From Clavelina lepadiformis (taxonomy: Eukaryota > Chordata > Ascidiacea > Aplousobranchia > Clavelinidae): a stretch of DNA of 64,000 bases. The stretch covers positions 4,340,977 to 4,404,976 of the forward strand of contig NC_135248.1 of NCBI RefSeq assembly GCF_947623445.1, given 5' to 3'. The number at the start of each line of letters is the position of its first letter. Position 1 is the first letter of the stretch. The position numbers and the translations under genes were made by a program. The notes under the pieces are model-generated. The model ran no database searches. It saw only the letters and a program-made list of their open reading frames with translations, and had not been told where the DNA came from. This document shows positions 1 to 13,403 of this stretch, piece after piece.

Positions 1-709
1 TAAATTATCTTAGGAAATGACACCATAGTAGGTCAGCAACCTATTGTTAAAGATAAGCAGTCAGCCCAAAAAAAATTCAGGTTAGCATATAATTTTAAGT
101 TGCAATTTTACAACTATCCAGTGAGGATAAAATAATCCAATGAAACTAGCTTCTGACAAACATTTGTTTTAGGGAAATATTGGCATTATGTTGGTGTTTA
201 TAGAGGTTGGAAAATCGGCTACAGCTTTTGCAGAGGATTAAACATTACTATAAGTTGTGACAACCACCGTACAAGCATTTGCCTCAAATCTATACTAAAG
301 CTTACAAAACGCTTTACACTACAGGACAGACACACAACGTAAATAGCTCTACAACGCAAGTGCACGACACTCAGCTCTAAAGAGGAAGAAAAGCTTGATT
401 CTAGACGATACAAGCAACCGAATTATAAACAATATCAACACAATTCATATGCTACAAGGGCAAGTAAAATCAACCGAAAGTGACATCAAAAGTATCGATT
501 GATTGTAACACCAATGATATTTCAAGCACTCTAGTTTGAAAGAATTTTAATGAGTAAAAAGAAACCACTCTAGCCTGAAAAAGTAAAAAGATTGCAGAGT
601 AAGGAGCAAGCACTTCGAAATCTGAATGCAGATTAGTGTCCTGCAAGGTGATAAAGGAAATCACATGCAAAATCGCAACAAAAATATGCAAAGGATTCGA
701 AGTAACAAC

Positions 710-796
710 CTTGCTCAGGAACTGGCGTTCTGTCCTGCCTCGTGATTTATCGAAGGCTTTTCGTATCATTTTGCCTCTAACACGCTTGTCCTTAAG
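710..796 (-). CDS. Possible downstream E-Syt exon (29 codons, basic)
   Basis: On the minus strand an open block is flanked by an acceptor (aataaccag) and a GTTGTT donor, with phase 0 at both ends, like the preceding E-Syt exons. It encodes a strongly basic peptide containing DKRVRGKMIRKAF and SRGRTERQFLSK. Position and strand fit a continuation of the E-Syt gene beyond 1855. I could not align it convincingly to the third C2 domain, so it may be a linker exon or a chance open frame. Confidence 0.3.
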
Positions 797-1134
797 CTGG
801 TTATTAAATTGATTACAAGTTTATGCCTTTATCTATCCACTGAAAGACATATTTTAATAATTTATAGCCTATACATTGTCACTTGACCAGTTTCAATGTG
901 TAAAGTAGAAAAGGATAACACACATATCATACACACGCTTAAAATTGCCTGATAAATGTCAAGGTCACATGTACATTTTACGCAAAAAATCAAAGTTACT
1001 GGTTTGCTTTTACGCTAAGGATAAAAAATTAGGCAGTCAAAATCAACTACAGCTTGATATTAGTTACATTGGTTTGCAATAGGGAAGAGCCAAATCAAAC
1101 AGGGATCTGAACTTCACGCACAATTTTCAACCAG

Positions 1135-1340
1135 TTCTGTTATTTTCACATATCCAAATTTTAAAAGCAGATTAGGAATGAAACCTTAATTTTGCATGAA
1201 GTAAGAAACCAACGGCAAAGCTTTCAAGTTTTCAACCGTACTGACAAGAGTATGTTAAGCGAAAACAGGCTGATTTCTTATTAGCCAACAGGATCAAAAG
1301 TTTAGGCATGATTTATTTGTATGTAAGTGACTTCGACAAA
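1135..1340 (+). repeat. Dispersed repeat, copy 1 (second copy near 43575-43780)
   Basis: This stretch resembles 43575-43780 in the same orientation. Both contain gcagatt, then a ccttaattttg(c/t)atgaagt block, then ttcaagttttca, then gcctgatttctt or a close variant, at similar spacing. The divergence is substantial, suggesting old copies of an interspersed element. No open frame or terminal repeats are visible. Apart from the weak exon at 710-796, I see no other supported feature in 1-1850. Confidence 0.55.
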
Positions 1341-1854
1341 GTGAAATGATTGAAGTCAGTAACTTCAGATTCGATTTAGATATGTACAAATATGAAAAAA
1401 AACATATTACTCACAAATCTTTTTCAATTTGGCACATCCCTTATTTGCATCACTTTGTATATTATATACATATATATATTGCAAATGCGACATAAAATAA
1501 AATCTCATTGGTTCCTTTTATTATCTGCAATTCTGAACATGAGTTTATAAACAGTTATAGCAAAACGGTTTGATTAGCTGAGAATGTATAAGCATACAGT
1601 AGTTCATACAAAATGAAAAGAATTGAAGATAATAATAAGAGTACAAAAGTACAAGAATAACACTATGAGTATGTCAAAACAATGCAGCATTTAGGTCGTT
1701 TAGTATATATGTGTTTATAAGTAATCAAACAGCGGCTTTCCTCAGAAAATGCAATAGCAATTCAGTGTTCTCAAGACACATGCCAATACAATGTAGCTCT
1801 ATGCAGGAACTTGGAGTTCAAGTGATAAATAAAGTGGCTTGGAAAGATGCTTAC

Positions 1855-4800
1855 CTCAAATACAACTTGGTCATACAATGGGTTGTTAAGAAGCACCCGG
1901 AAGTTTTCCTCCCAAACTGGGCTGTTTGTGTGCATAGCAGTCTAAAATTTATGCAGATACGCGTGAAAATTTTGTCAAGCATCAATGACTGCCATAGCAA
2001 GACGTAATGCTCTTTTTTGTATTGTGTTGTCTTTATTCAGTAGCAAGAACTGCTGTAACATAAACGATCTCCAATATCTTTGGTTACTACCTGTTTGAAT
2101 GCCAGATGAAAACCGAACGTTTTAGCAGATCTATCAGCGCCTTGTACTTTACAATATAGGTAAAAATATGTTTAACTGACCTTGGTTTTCATGGTTTCTT
2201 TGCCTGGGAGTGATATTCTTAGGCAAGGGCTGGGGTCAAATGAGTCCTGTTGGGAGTCCTATGGATGAGAACAATGAAGTTTAAAAAACTGTGGCACTTA
2301 TGCATGCAAAGCACAAATTATGACATTGCTTTATTTCATGATACAACAGCAAAGCTTGATGAGGTATCATTGTCAATCTTGTGCTTAGTTATAACCAAAT
2401 AAAACTTGACTCAAACATTAATTTCATTGATTAATAAATAAATAAATACATCATATAACTGGAGGTTATTGACGTAACTTACCGGCAAATTCTTTGCACT
2501 GTCAACATAAATATTCAAGAATGCAGAGAAAAAATTTTCATTGGCACCAGCAAGGTTCAATGCCTGCAAATAAAGTTATTCCTGTATTTGGAATAGTCTG
2601 TTTGGCAAAAATGTATTAGTTTAGCAATGCAACTGGCAATTGGTTTGTCACATTTAACTGAAGCCGGGTACCAGCTGGCCAAAAGCTTTCAAAACGTTTA
2701 ATACAATAAAGGTCAAAGTTATACTTGTACAAAAGGTCAGGACATAGTCGCAGAAATACAGGAAATAAACCGAAGTCTCATATAACAATGTTTACACAAG
2801 AATGTAAAGATTATCTAAACCAAGAAAAATGCCAGTAAGATAATCTTTGAAATACTCAGTATGGAACCACACACACACACCAGCACACACATACCTCTTG
2901 AAGGTCTTTGGAATCATGTGATAGGTCAAACCACTCGAGTTTCACGTGAATGGAACCACTGGTAACTTCTTGCAATTGTATCCACTAAACAAAGAAGTAA
3001 TCTCAAAAAATCAATAAAAGAAATTGTTTTCTTACGGAGTCAATTGCAAGGGCATGGAGGTGTCTTAACTGCATGCGTTTAAAGGTCAAAGAAATCATTT
3101 CTTGCTAGCGGATGACATACAAGTGTCTGAACAAGTGGCCAATGACCATTACTTAAATCTATTTCAAGCTTTTACCTCATCAAGGACGCCTTGTTCAAAC
3201 ACCGTTTTCACAGGAAGTCTTGCACTAAAAATGCACCAAACATAATACAAAATTATTGGATAATTATGATGGTTAATGCAATGACGAAGCCATATTTCAT
3301 TAAATAGAGAGATGGTTGCATTATGCAAAACTACCTACAAAACACAAAAAAATAAAAAGTTGAGTTGTAAGTTAAGCATGAACATGAATTCGAGTATCAG
3401 TTGTATATAAATAATCATATATATTGGTCAAAATGTTTGTCTTGATAACTATGTAATAAAACACCGTCAACCAACACCTAACTTCAAACCAAAACTTACT
3501 ATCCAAGATCATCTGCTTTATTCAACGGCCCATCGTCATCAAACAATGACAATTGAATGTTGGAGTTCGCCACATCACCAACAATAACGTTGAAAGACTC
3601 ATTCCAAGTTGGATTTATTGAGTGCTGAATACTAGTCTTGAAATTCTGCCGATGCCCAGCTGTTAACACCCAGTACAATTCATTAATGTATGTTTATTTA
3701 TTCTAATAACATCAGTAGAGTCATTTAATGGTAGTCAGGGGGAACAAACTACGGATACTGATATAACATAATAACGTGGTTATTATTATTTTCCATTGTG
3801 CTATTTTACTACAATATGATCCATTCTACGTAAAGAATTAAGTAGTTATTTAATGTAATATTAGTCCAGCTGTAATTTTACCGCTCTGTGCAATTTTCTG
3901 GTTTGTAAATTACCGTCTTTAATCACTCAAAAACAATCAGCAAAAATAATTAGGGTAATTCACAAAATCAAACTTGTGACCCAAAACAAATAAAATGTGC
4001 ACAGGTATGTTAATAAGTATGCAAAGTTAGTATGACAATTAAAAAGCTTGCTTTGAACATTGTAACACCAATACAAAAAAATGGCTCGGCGTACTCATGC
4101 TTCTGGTAGGACAAATTTTAGGACAATTTTTGAAAATTTACATCAAAAATATGGAACTAAAGAAATTTGTCACTAACGCCTTTTTAGCAAAGATTCATTA
4201 ATCCATTGGTATAAAAGTTTGTCCTAAACTTATAACGTTGCTATTTTACTTAACACTAAAATAAATTAGCTTACTAAATCAAAAGATAAACCTTACAAGG
4301 CTAAATATGAGTTATGAGCCAAAAAAGCATACACAGAATAGGCAAAAGTAACGCTATAGTTAGTTGGCTGTGCAATATTATGCAATATCATTTTCTTGCA
4401 ATATTAACATTGCAAGAAAATTTATTATGTATGGAATTAATCTGCCAAAGTACCAAAGTTATATTATATAGGCCTACAGCTTTAGTATTGGTTTTACTCT
4501 TATATCTTCCTTAGGGTAATGTTTCAATTTCCAATATCACACTTTAAAACCATGCATCTTTTGAAAACAATCAAGTGAAAAAGTTTGATACTAGCACGAC
4601 CAGGAGAAATTCATTATACAAAAATCACACCAAAACACAGTCAGTCATCAAGGAAAGTTGTAATACAAATTACAATGCATCACAAGCAACGGAACTTTTG
4701 TAGAACGGAACTTGCAAGCAACGAAACTGCGCAATGACAATCAAACCAAAATTGTCTTAAATAATTAATAGACCTATGTTTTTGAAATCATTGCATGCCA

Positions 4801-7800
4801 CCACTCCATGGACTGCAAAAGTTACCAATATGCAGAATTGCAGACAATAGGGAGACAGCAAACATATTCAGGAAATTATTGTGCGTTACATACCAATTTT
4901 TCATTATTCTTCAACAGGAAATTGCCTACACTACAGTGCAACATAAATTTGAGAGAAGATCGTACAGGAATGAAACATGTGCCATGGCAATATCACCATC
5001 ATTCAAACATATTACATACTGACACTATTGATTCGGAGTAAAGTATTGTATTATGGTTAACTAACAGTCTCGTAGTTGTGCATTGATCTGGCATCTTTTT
5101 TTAACCTTCATGCACTGTAAAGATTAATTTTGGATTTTTTTGTTAGAACGATTTTTTTTAAATGTTAGGTTATAGTGAGGAATTATGCAAAGCTAAATAC
5201 TTGAGTGAACATGTAACATCTACATATATACAACAGGCATTTTTTGTTAAATGACCATCAATAGTTGAACCTCGATTGGCAACCACCTCGATAATGAGAC
5301 TGCTTTTTTTCAAAGACCCAAATTTTTCCCCATCCTTTTACATGCAATCGAGTCTCGGTAATGGAAATCCCTCTGTTTCTGGACCGCAATTTTTCAGCAC
5401 TTCCCAAATACCCATAATCACTACGCTAACGCAACCAATTAAGCAATTTTTTTTCTCGTTTTGTTGGTAGTAATATGCTGCAAACACATTATCATTAATA
5501 ATGCTCCGTTACTAAGAAATGCTCATGTTATCTAACGCAATGGCAGCAGTCACTCAACCAATCAGCAAAAAGCAAGTAATGCTACATGTAAACCTTCGAT
5601 CCCGACCAACTCTCTGAAACGAGACCTCTTTCCCTCAGTCCCAAAGGGGTCAGCTGGTGGCTTTACCCAGTCCACCGAATGTTAAGCACCCCAAACATTT
5701 ACGATTTGGGTATAAGCAATTCACAACCCCGTACTTTAGTCATTCAACTACACTTTTGCATATATTTTTGGTAATAATTCTGTTTGAAACCAACAACAAA
5801 ACCATTTAAATTTTGTCCAAAATGCAAAATTAAGCCTGTAAAACAAGAACAAACCATGGACATGCTTAAATTAAGCAGGCACTCTTGCTAACCTACACTA
5901 ACTTCATAATTTATGAGCAAATTAAACTTTAATATCAAGCTATGAGTAGTTTTAAACAATTACAAATTGAAATTGATATCTTTGAACGAAATGAAATGAA
6001 AATGTGGCATGCGTGCAGTGATTGTAATGACACGGCTCACCTCGTATTTGAATCCCGGCTGAAACATGGAAAAACATACAGTAGCACCCAAAACCTAAGT
6101 CAGGTCTTATGCATTCGAACCAAACACACTCGTGACATTTTATACAAGTTTGTATAAAATGGTGATAAGAAAAAATAAAACTCATTCCAATCATTTACAA
6201 ATTTTTAGTATAAATATGTTGGAAAACTACATAGACTAAAAGTAAATGTAAAGTAACAGCAATTTGCAAAGTATGCTATTAAAATGACCATCATTTGCCC
6301 ATTTTAATTTCAACTGGTAATTTAATTTTATTATTAATTAAATTAATTTTGGTATTTTAATTTCGGCATTTTAACTTCAACTTAATTTCTAAAGCAATTC
6401 ACCTTCAGCAAAAAATAATATAAAATGGGTCACAACAAATTTACAATCAACGGATCAATGGATCAAAGATGGTCGATGTATTGTATTCTACATTAGTACA
6501 TATGTGGTACTGGTAGCATTGGCAAATACTGTTGTTAGCGATTTACTTTATAATAAATTTAAGACCAACTTTTCGACAATATGGTGCAATTAAAAAAAAA
6601 CACCATTTAGGAAAAGTTTGACTATAAACGGTGAAAAGTTTGTTTTACCCAACAGATTCTAACATATTGTTCTTTTACTTTATGCTTATCACGGTGTACG
6701 CTATAGTACTGTGTAAAACACTATAATTATCAGTAGCAAAAGTTGGATTGTGTTCACAATTGGTAGCCAAAAACTCAGCAATGTACTTGCGTTCATGCAA
6801 ATAAGAGTCAGACCAGTTTAGCCAAAACCAGTTAAAATGCTGTTAGTTCTTCACTCGTATCAAATCTGCAGCAACTCACAAACTATTACTGAATGGTTAC
6901 AGTCAAGGTTATGGTGGATTATACAAGCTAATAAATAATATCAGGGGTTAAATGCAAAGATTTTACCATTGCAGTAAATTTGTTCTTTTTTATGCTGGCT
7001 TGATGGCGAAACTTTTCAAACACAAAAAAATGAATGATTGTGGTTAGTGCTGCTGGAGATGAGATTGTCATAAAATTGAAAGACACATTAATGATTGTAA
7101 TTTTAATGTAGTTGTGGTCTGCCTGTGACCACATGATGTAAGCCGAGGTTTAGAAAGCAATCCTATGATGCAAAACTTCTTTAGTAAAAGATACCAATTT
7201 AACTTAATGCTGCGATGAACTTAGCATATTTTCAACTAAAAAGCAGGTAAACCATTTGATGAAAAGCTCAAAATGTAAAGTTTTAAAATTTCTTGCAGGG
7301 AGCTTTATTACTTTGAATATTTCCATACAGAAATACATCGCGCTATTAAAGATAAGTGCGAGATCATGCAAAAAACTGGCAGAAATAAATAACAACTTTG
7401 TGTTCAATAACACCAGCGACACCTCAATGTCAATGTAAAAAGTGAACAAACTAAGATTCAGTAGAATTAGACAAAATTAGATTTACCTTTAATTACAACA
7501 AAAGGATCGCTGCCGCCTCCAAAACTGCCAAATAACTTGCGATCTTTCTCTTCAAGATTCTTTGCTTCTAGGATGTGAACACGGATTATACCCTGAAACG
7601 AAGGTCAATACAAAATGAAAACTGGTTAATTAACAGAAATAACCTAATTTTAGACCTTTTAAGAAAAAAACGATAAATAATGGCGAAAGGTTAAACTTTG
7701 AAAACAAAATAAAAGCATAAACAAATGTTCTTGACATTAACAAGTAAAGCAACGGCGTTCAACTGTAAAACAATTTGCAATGATCAGGGTTTGCAGAATA

Positions 7801-10800
7801 CTGTAGATATTTCTTGATATCTTGTACCAGTAAATTAACGTTGAAACAATAAAATGCATAAACAAGCATGGTGAATGCCCATTGCAATGTAACCAGACAT
7901 AACTGGATGATACAATAAATCAATGGTGCAACCATTTGTCACATGAGTAATTAGTTTGTGGCATGGTGGAAACATAAAAAATGTCACCACGCTGTTGTTA
8001 AAAACAATTGGGTAAGAAAATATATGCACGATGATAATGAATATTTGCATTGAAACTGCATTCTGGTATGTAAACGAAGTAGAGTAAACTGCAACACCAC
8101 TTTCAAAAATTTAAAATAAGGAGAAGAGAAGTGATATAGGAAGGATGACGGCTTAACAGAGTTACAGTATATTGGATGTCATCTCCCTTCTCTTTTGAAA
8201 TTGGTTTCTTGCAAATTAAGAGCACTTTAAACCAGTAAAAATAAGACATTAAATTTACATTTTTCTAATTTAGTATTCAAAGACTATTTCAATAACAATT
8301 TGAATACGTTTGGTCAAATTGCTGTGGTGTTGGATTTCAGTATGAAATACAGTTATGCCAAGGGAACTTCTCCCAGGCTAATAAAGCATATCTAGCAGGA
8401 GAGCTTTGAAGCGTAATAAAGAAATGTGAATCTAACACTTATCATCAGATTCTTTTCAAAGAAACGTTAGAAAGGAACGCTCTTACCCAATACCAACGAT
8501 CCATCAATCACAATAACAAACATACAAAAAATAAAGTCAGACGGCAAATCACAGGCCACAATGAACCCGTCAACTTGCAATATTTGTTCAATTTCTGACA
8601 GAAACGTGAACTCAAGGAAATTAACAATAAACATTAACATTAAATACCTGTGGTATGGGATATCTCAACTTGCTGACATCAACGTCCGGACACAATTTAA
8701 CGATGTATTTCTCAGGCAATACCATGATACTTCCAACACTGTCCATTATAGCACCTCGTAACAAGGAATCGAAGCCAGGAAAGTCAAAAACATTTGCAAG
8801 ATGAGTAAGATCAAAGTCAATTGTCTGAAAATAACAGCAGCTTTGGTAAGCGAATTTTTGGAAAATCTGCTTGGAGGTTGTATAAATCAGGGGTGGGCAA
8901 ACTTTTTGTACTGCGGGCCGCATTAGAAAAAATGTTGCAGCCGGCGGGCCGCACACTCTCATTACAAAGTAGGAAAATTTACCCGGTGTGTAAATAAACG
9001 CATATTCATATTAAACACAATTTTTGCATTTCACACTCAGTTACGTTTAAAGCTACGCAACTTCATCCCAAAGGCCTACGGTAGCCGCTACCGTATTTGT
9101 ATTTTATGATCAAACAATTGAATCAAACAATGCGTGAGAAGTGTACGGCTAGTTGCTGAAAGCATGTTGCAATACATGCGCGACTGACGTGTGTGTGTTT
9201 ACGCACTGAAAGTGAAGAGAAAAACACACTCGTAAAGGGTAATAATTTGTCATGTAACCTGTTTAATTAAAACAATAAGTGATGAGTAGGAGTTTCTGCA
9301 AGTGCCGGCGGGCCGCATAAAATGGGACCGCGGGCCGCATGCGGCCCGCGGGCCGTAGTTTGCCCACCCCTGGTATAAATGGTTCAGCTTGTTCCTTACA
9401 CCACAAGCCAATGTTATTTGTACAGTACGTAGTGCTTGTTTTCAAAAGCAACACATAGTGTTTTACATATAGTGTCCATGAAACCACACAATCAGGACTG
9501 TGGGGTATAGAATTATTGTGCCAAATTAAATTAAGCACTATAGGCCCTAAATGCTTTTTCCTACAACTGAATTTTGCTTGGCAGTAACCCTGTGATGCAC
9601 GCACAAGTATTGAGTTTAGGCCATCACTATCACAAACTCCTTTAGTTTGGTTTTCCAAAGGACAGCAATAAACAATGACCCGAAAACAAGTGATTTACAA
9701 GTTTAGTCAACTTACAAGCATACATTAAAGCCGTTTTAATTAAAAACAAGAAAAGTCAAAGGTTAGAAGTTGAGAAGCGATGGTCAGTATTTATGTAGCA
9801 ACTACATTTGCCTGCATTTAATGCTGATATGCCAGGTACTGTGGAGCACTCACTTAATCCACAAACAAAGGCGAAGATAAAAATCGTATTGTAGTCTATC
9901 TATCGATAACAAATCAAGCGTAACACTGTGAAACCACTATTGACACTGGTAACAGATGATATTTAGACTTTCAGAAAAGGTGAAGGTCACACACTGAAAA
10001 TTGCTTCTTTCAGTAGACAAATATCTACAGATGCAATTGAACGACAAGGTAGCAGTGCATCGCATCTGCAGAATTATAAATCTTTTTACCAGCAGCAGCA
10101 GAAGTAAATGGAATATATGCAACACATGACATAATACTCATATACTGTCTCTGTCTTAAAAAAATTTATTATTAAGACCCGCAAATATAATTGTTTCGTT
10201 CAAGGAATTTCAGGGAGATGCTTTTATTAGCAACAAAACCTATGAGATCAATGCAACTTACCGGCATGTGTATAAACGCTGCTGAAACTGCACCTACTAG
10301 TGGCATCTTTTCAAGCAGAGGTTGCATTTCAAGACGAAGAAGACCTCGAATACGAAGGTCGCATATTCCTGCTTGAAGGCGATTTACAGACATGCCGATA
10401 TTGCAGTCGCTTTCATAACTAAATAAATGGCAACCGTTATTATTACTAAACGCTTGACTAATAAAGTTATTACGTGTTAGAACAACGAAAGTTGACTGTG
10501 AAAATAATAACTTATTACTAATAACGATTAAGTGTTACATACACAATCTGGACATCGATGATAATCTCATTTCTTCGGGTTAAGTTATCACCATAAACTT
10601 TAATCCCAGACACACGAGGTGCTCTGTCGCCAAGATCCACATCAGTGAATGTAAACCCACCAAGAAGGGCTGACGATTGTTGAATGGAAGGTTGTATCTG
10701 TGTTTGAGACACAATTAATGTTCAAGCAGTTTACACTGTTGTCTTATGCTGTGGAAGTCAATGTTAATGTAAAAAAATATCAGCCTAAACTTCCTCTCTT

Positions 10801-12729
10801 GTAGAAAAAGGATATAAGATAACAAAAACAAGCATATATCAAAGTTTCAATTTGGTCTAAATATTACCAAACCAACCTGTTCTGTAACTAGATTTTTAAT
10901 GTAGGATCCGATGTACGGCCAAAGTTGGTCAATGATTTTGTTCAACCATTCAGCTTTCTCCACGTCAGGATAGTAGAGCTAATCAAAATATTGATAATTT
11001 TCAGAAGAAGAATAAGATATTTGGCAAACAAAATGTTAAAGTCTCCAGTATGGGACAAAACAAATATACACAGAAGTTATAATGTTGAAAGGCTGTATGT
11101 TACAATACTTTGTGGTTTGTTCATTGTGCAACCAAAACTTTAACATCAGCAATTTTAATTAATAGCAGTCTTCGACTCTAAACTCTATGGCCAAGTACTT
11201 CAGAGTAGAGAATGGTGCAATATAGTACAAAAATTTGAAAACTTAATGAGGTTCAGGGTTTAAACCCAATATTACCATTAATCATAAAACACACAACACA
11301 GACAGACATATATATTTGCAATTGGCAATCTTTTACATGTGACATTGACTAACACATTATTACCAAAAAAATTAGAGTACATCATAATAAGGTTTGAAAA
11401 GTGTGCAACTCCAATTTGAATAATAAAAAGCTGTAGAACTTCAGCTCTGTACTTAAATATATACAGAAAAAAAAACTTGAAAAAGATCAAATGCCTACCC
11501 ATGACGGTAGGTGCTGGCCATTAATGCGATAAACCTCTTTTACGGTTTCCATGAACTTTTTCGGGTCATCACTGTTTTGTTTTATCACCTATTAAAATTC
11601 ATTAAAAATATAACACATAAAAAAATCAAGTACGAGTACGGTTAGCAGTGACTCTGAGTTCAGATTATGATCAAAGTATTAGACATTAATGATAAATTAG
11701 TAAAGCGTAACTATTTATTTAAACTTCTAGCAAAACAGCATTTTCAATGCAGCAGCAAAACTTATGACACTACCTCAGAGGTAGCTTTCCGCTTTTCTCG
11801 TTGAAATGTCAAGTATAATAATGTGCATACACCTGGATAGAGAACAAAACAGAAAAGAAATTACGCACATGTAAACATAAGTATAACTAACAAAACAAGT
11901 ATGCCTAAACGATCTACACTCAAACTTTACAATAATTATATTACTTTGCATTCACGTGGAACTTACAGACACAATTATTAGCTATGACATTGTAACTTTT
12001 GGACCAGTATGTTTAGGTTTAGTCAAGTTTTAGCCAGACATTTTACAGAATTAAAATTAGTACCGTACATATAATTACTTTGAATATTAACCAACCAATT
12101 GAATAACAGACACTGCAAAAGAAAAACATACAACACATAAGCTTTAACAGCTGACAGATTTGTGAAGTGACTAACTGTAGATAGTATTAAAATATAACAA
12201 CAAAAATTTACCACAGAAAACCCACAACAGACTGAACTTGAAGTACCCAAGGAAATAAATGCCTGCTGCTACTCCGAACTTAGTGCAGCCAACTTTTACC
12301 ATATCACAGGTATTTGAAAATCTGGAAAAAAGACAACATCTATAAATTGAACACACACATACATAAATAATTATATATATATTTACAATTCTTGCTTTCT
12401 TTTTGAAATGTCTGTATACATAAAACACTGGTTTTAGCAATGCAAACGAATGGCAAATGAAAAGAAAATGTAATCACAAAACCTTGTTTTTAAAACGTTT
12501 TGCACTGATTCTGAAATGGATCGAGAGGAATTCTCATTTTCCAATGATTTAGCAGAATCTGGATTAGTTTCCATATTACCACCTAAATATCAACAATATT
12601 TAGAAATGCTAAATGTCAATAAAACATTTTACATTTTATGCAATAAAAATATACAGTCTATATACCTGGTATTCCTTTAATTACTTCATCTCCTAAGTCA
12701 GGATTAGACCTTACAGTATTTTCGGCCAT
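1855..12729 (-). CDS. ESYT: Extended synaptotagmin (E-Syt), partial at the C-terminal side
   Basis: E-Syts tether ER to plasma membrane and transfer lipids. Sixteen minus-strand exons join in frame: 12729-12666, 12582-12483, 12321-12212, 11832-11774, 11588-11499, 10978-10877, 10697-10543, 10418-10262, 8824-8648, 7592-7487, 3659-3500, 3224-3176, 2984-2895, 2563-2483, 2258-2181 and 1941-1855, giving 555 codons without a stop. The third and fourth exons encode the hydrophobic hairpin (GVAAGIYFLGYFKFSLLWVF). The SMP domain follows, with EKAEWLNKIIDQLWP, GDRAPRVSGIKVY and DFPGFDSLLRGAIMDSVGSI. The first C2 domain begins GIIRVHILEAKNLEEKDRK and continues SINPTWNESFNVIVGD; the second contains DPSPCLRISLPGK and NSPVWEENFRVLLNNP. 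All this matches the family order. The start at 12729 is the simplest choice, but an upstream in-frame ATG exists near 12846. The third C2 domain and stop are not resolved. The long introns hold repeats, including a hAT-type element. Which vertebrate ESYT it corresponds to is not decided. Confidence 0.93.
2868..2894. repeat. CA-rich microsatellite next to an E-Syt exon
   Basis: A short CA dinucleotide run, interrupted once, abuts the donor side of the E-Syt exon at 2984-2895. It is intronic and probably length-variable. Confidence 0.6.
8888..9372. mobile_element. Non-autonomous hAT-type element (485 bp) with exact 8-bp target duplication
   Basis: The left end starts CAGGGGTGGGCAAACT and the right end finishes AGTTTGCCCACCCCTG, a perfect 16-bp terminal inverted repeat. 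The flanks at 8880-8887 and 9373-9380 are both GTATAAAT, an exact 8-bp target-site duplication as expected for hAT transposition. Inside, GCGGGCCGC-type palindromes sit near both ends. There is no transposase, so it must have been mobilised in trans. It lies in the E-Syt intron between the exons at 10262 and 8824. Confidence 0.92.
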
Positions 12730-13403
12730 GTTGCAATTTAAGGAGTAAAACTCCGAAATTTTAGCCGCCTGAGGTTTGGTTGTTATCCAGTTAATTCCTT
12801 CTTTTCTCCTATTACTAGAAAAGAATGTTTGTAAACAATCAAACAATGGTATAGCTCGCCTATATGTCTATATTGCGTCGCCTATCACCCTGCCAATGGG
12901 TTTGGTATCAGATTACTTCGACTCTTCGAGTCGCTGCAAGTACGATAGGCTATATAAGCAGTTGGGTTACTGGTTACCTCATCTGCCTACCATTTGGAGA
13001 AAAACAATTGAGACCGCACTATAATCTTGAAAACATTATAAAACTATACTGAAGTATGTATAGTACACTAACCGTAATGCACAGTTGGAGATGGGATCGT
13101 AACAAAACACCTGCCTTCTATCATATGCCTGGGATGCCTAATGTAAAGTTGGCATATGGCATATGCCAACAAATACTTAGCATTACAGGTGGCATGTACC
13201 ACATGCCTAGAGCTTACGGTGACATGCACCACGGACCTACGGTGACATGCACACGACCTGGGTAGTGGCGATGACGGTGGTACTGGTACATATGCGGTTC
13301 TGTGTTTTACAGTAATCTATAATGGTAGTCTATGATGTAATGTCAAATACATAGTAACACATTAGTATTGGACAGTTGTAAATCAAATGTGCAGGCTCTA
13401 AGC
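12730..13403. other. Intergenic DNA upstream of E-Syt
   Basis: This interval should hold the E-Syt promoter and 5' untranslated sequence. At 13210-13260 there is an imperfect short tandem repeat of a tacggtgacatgcac unit (two copies), and at 13120-13210 variants of catatgcc. No convincing coding sequence is seen. Confidence 0.5.

Noticed and set aside
10191..10376. Arg-rich plus-strand frame
   Set aside because: It is the antisense shadow of an E-Syt SMP-domain exon.
13056..13265. Met/His-rich plus-strand frame (69 residues)
   Set aside because: Produced by short degenerate repeats of catatgcc and acggtgacatgcac; no gene evidence.
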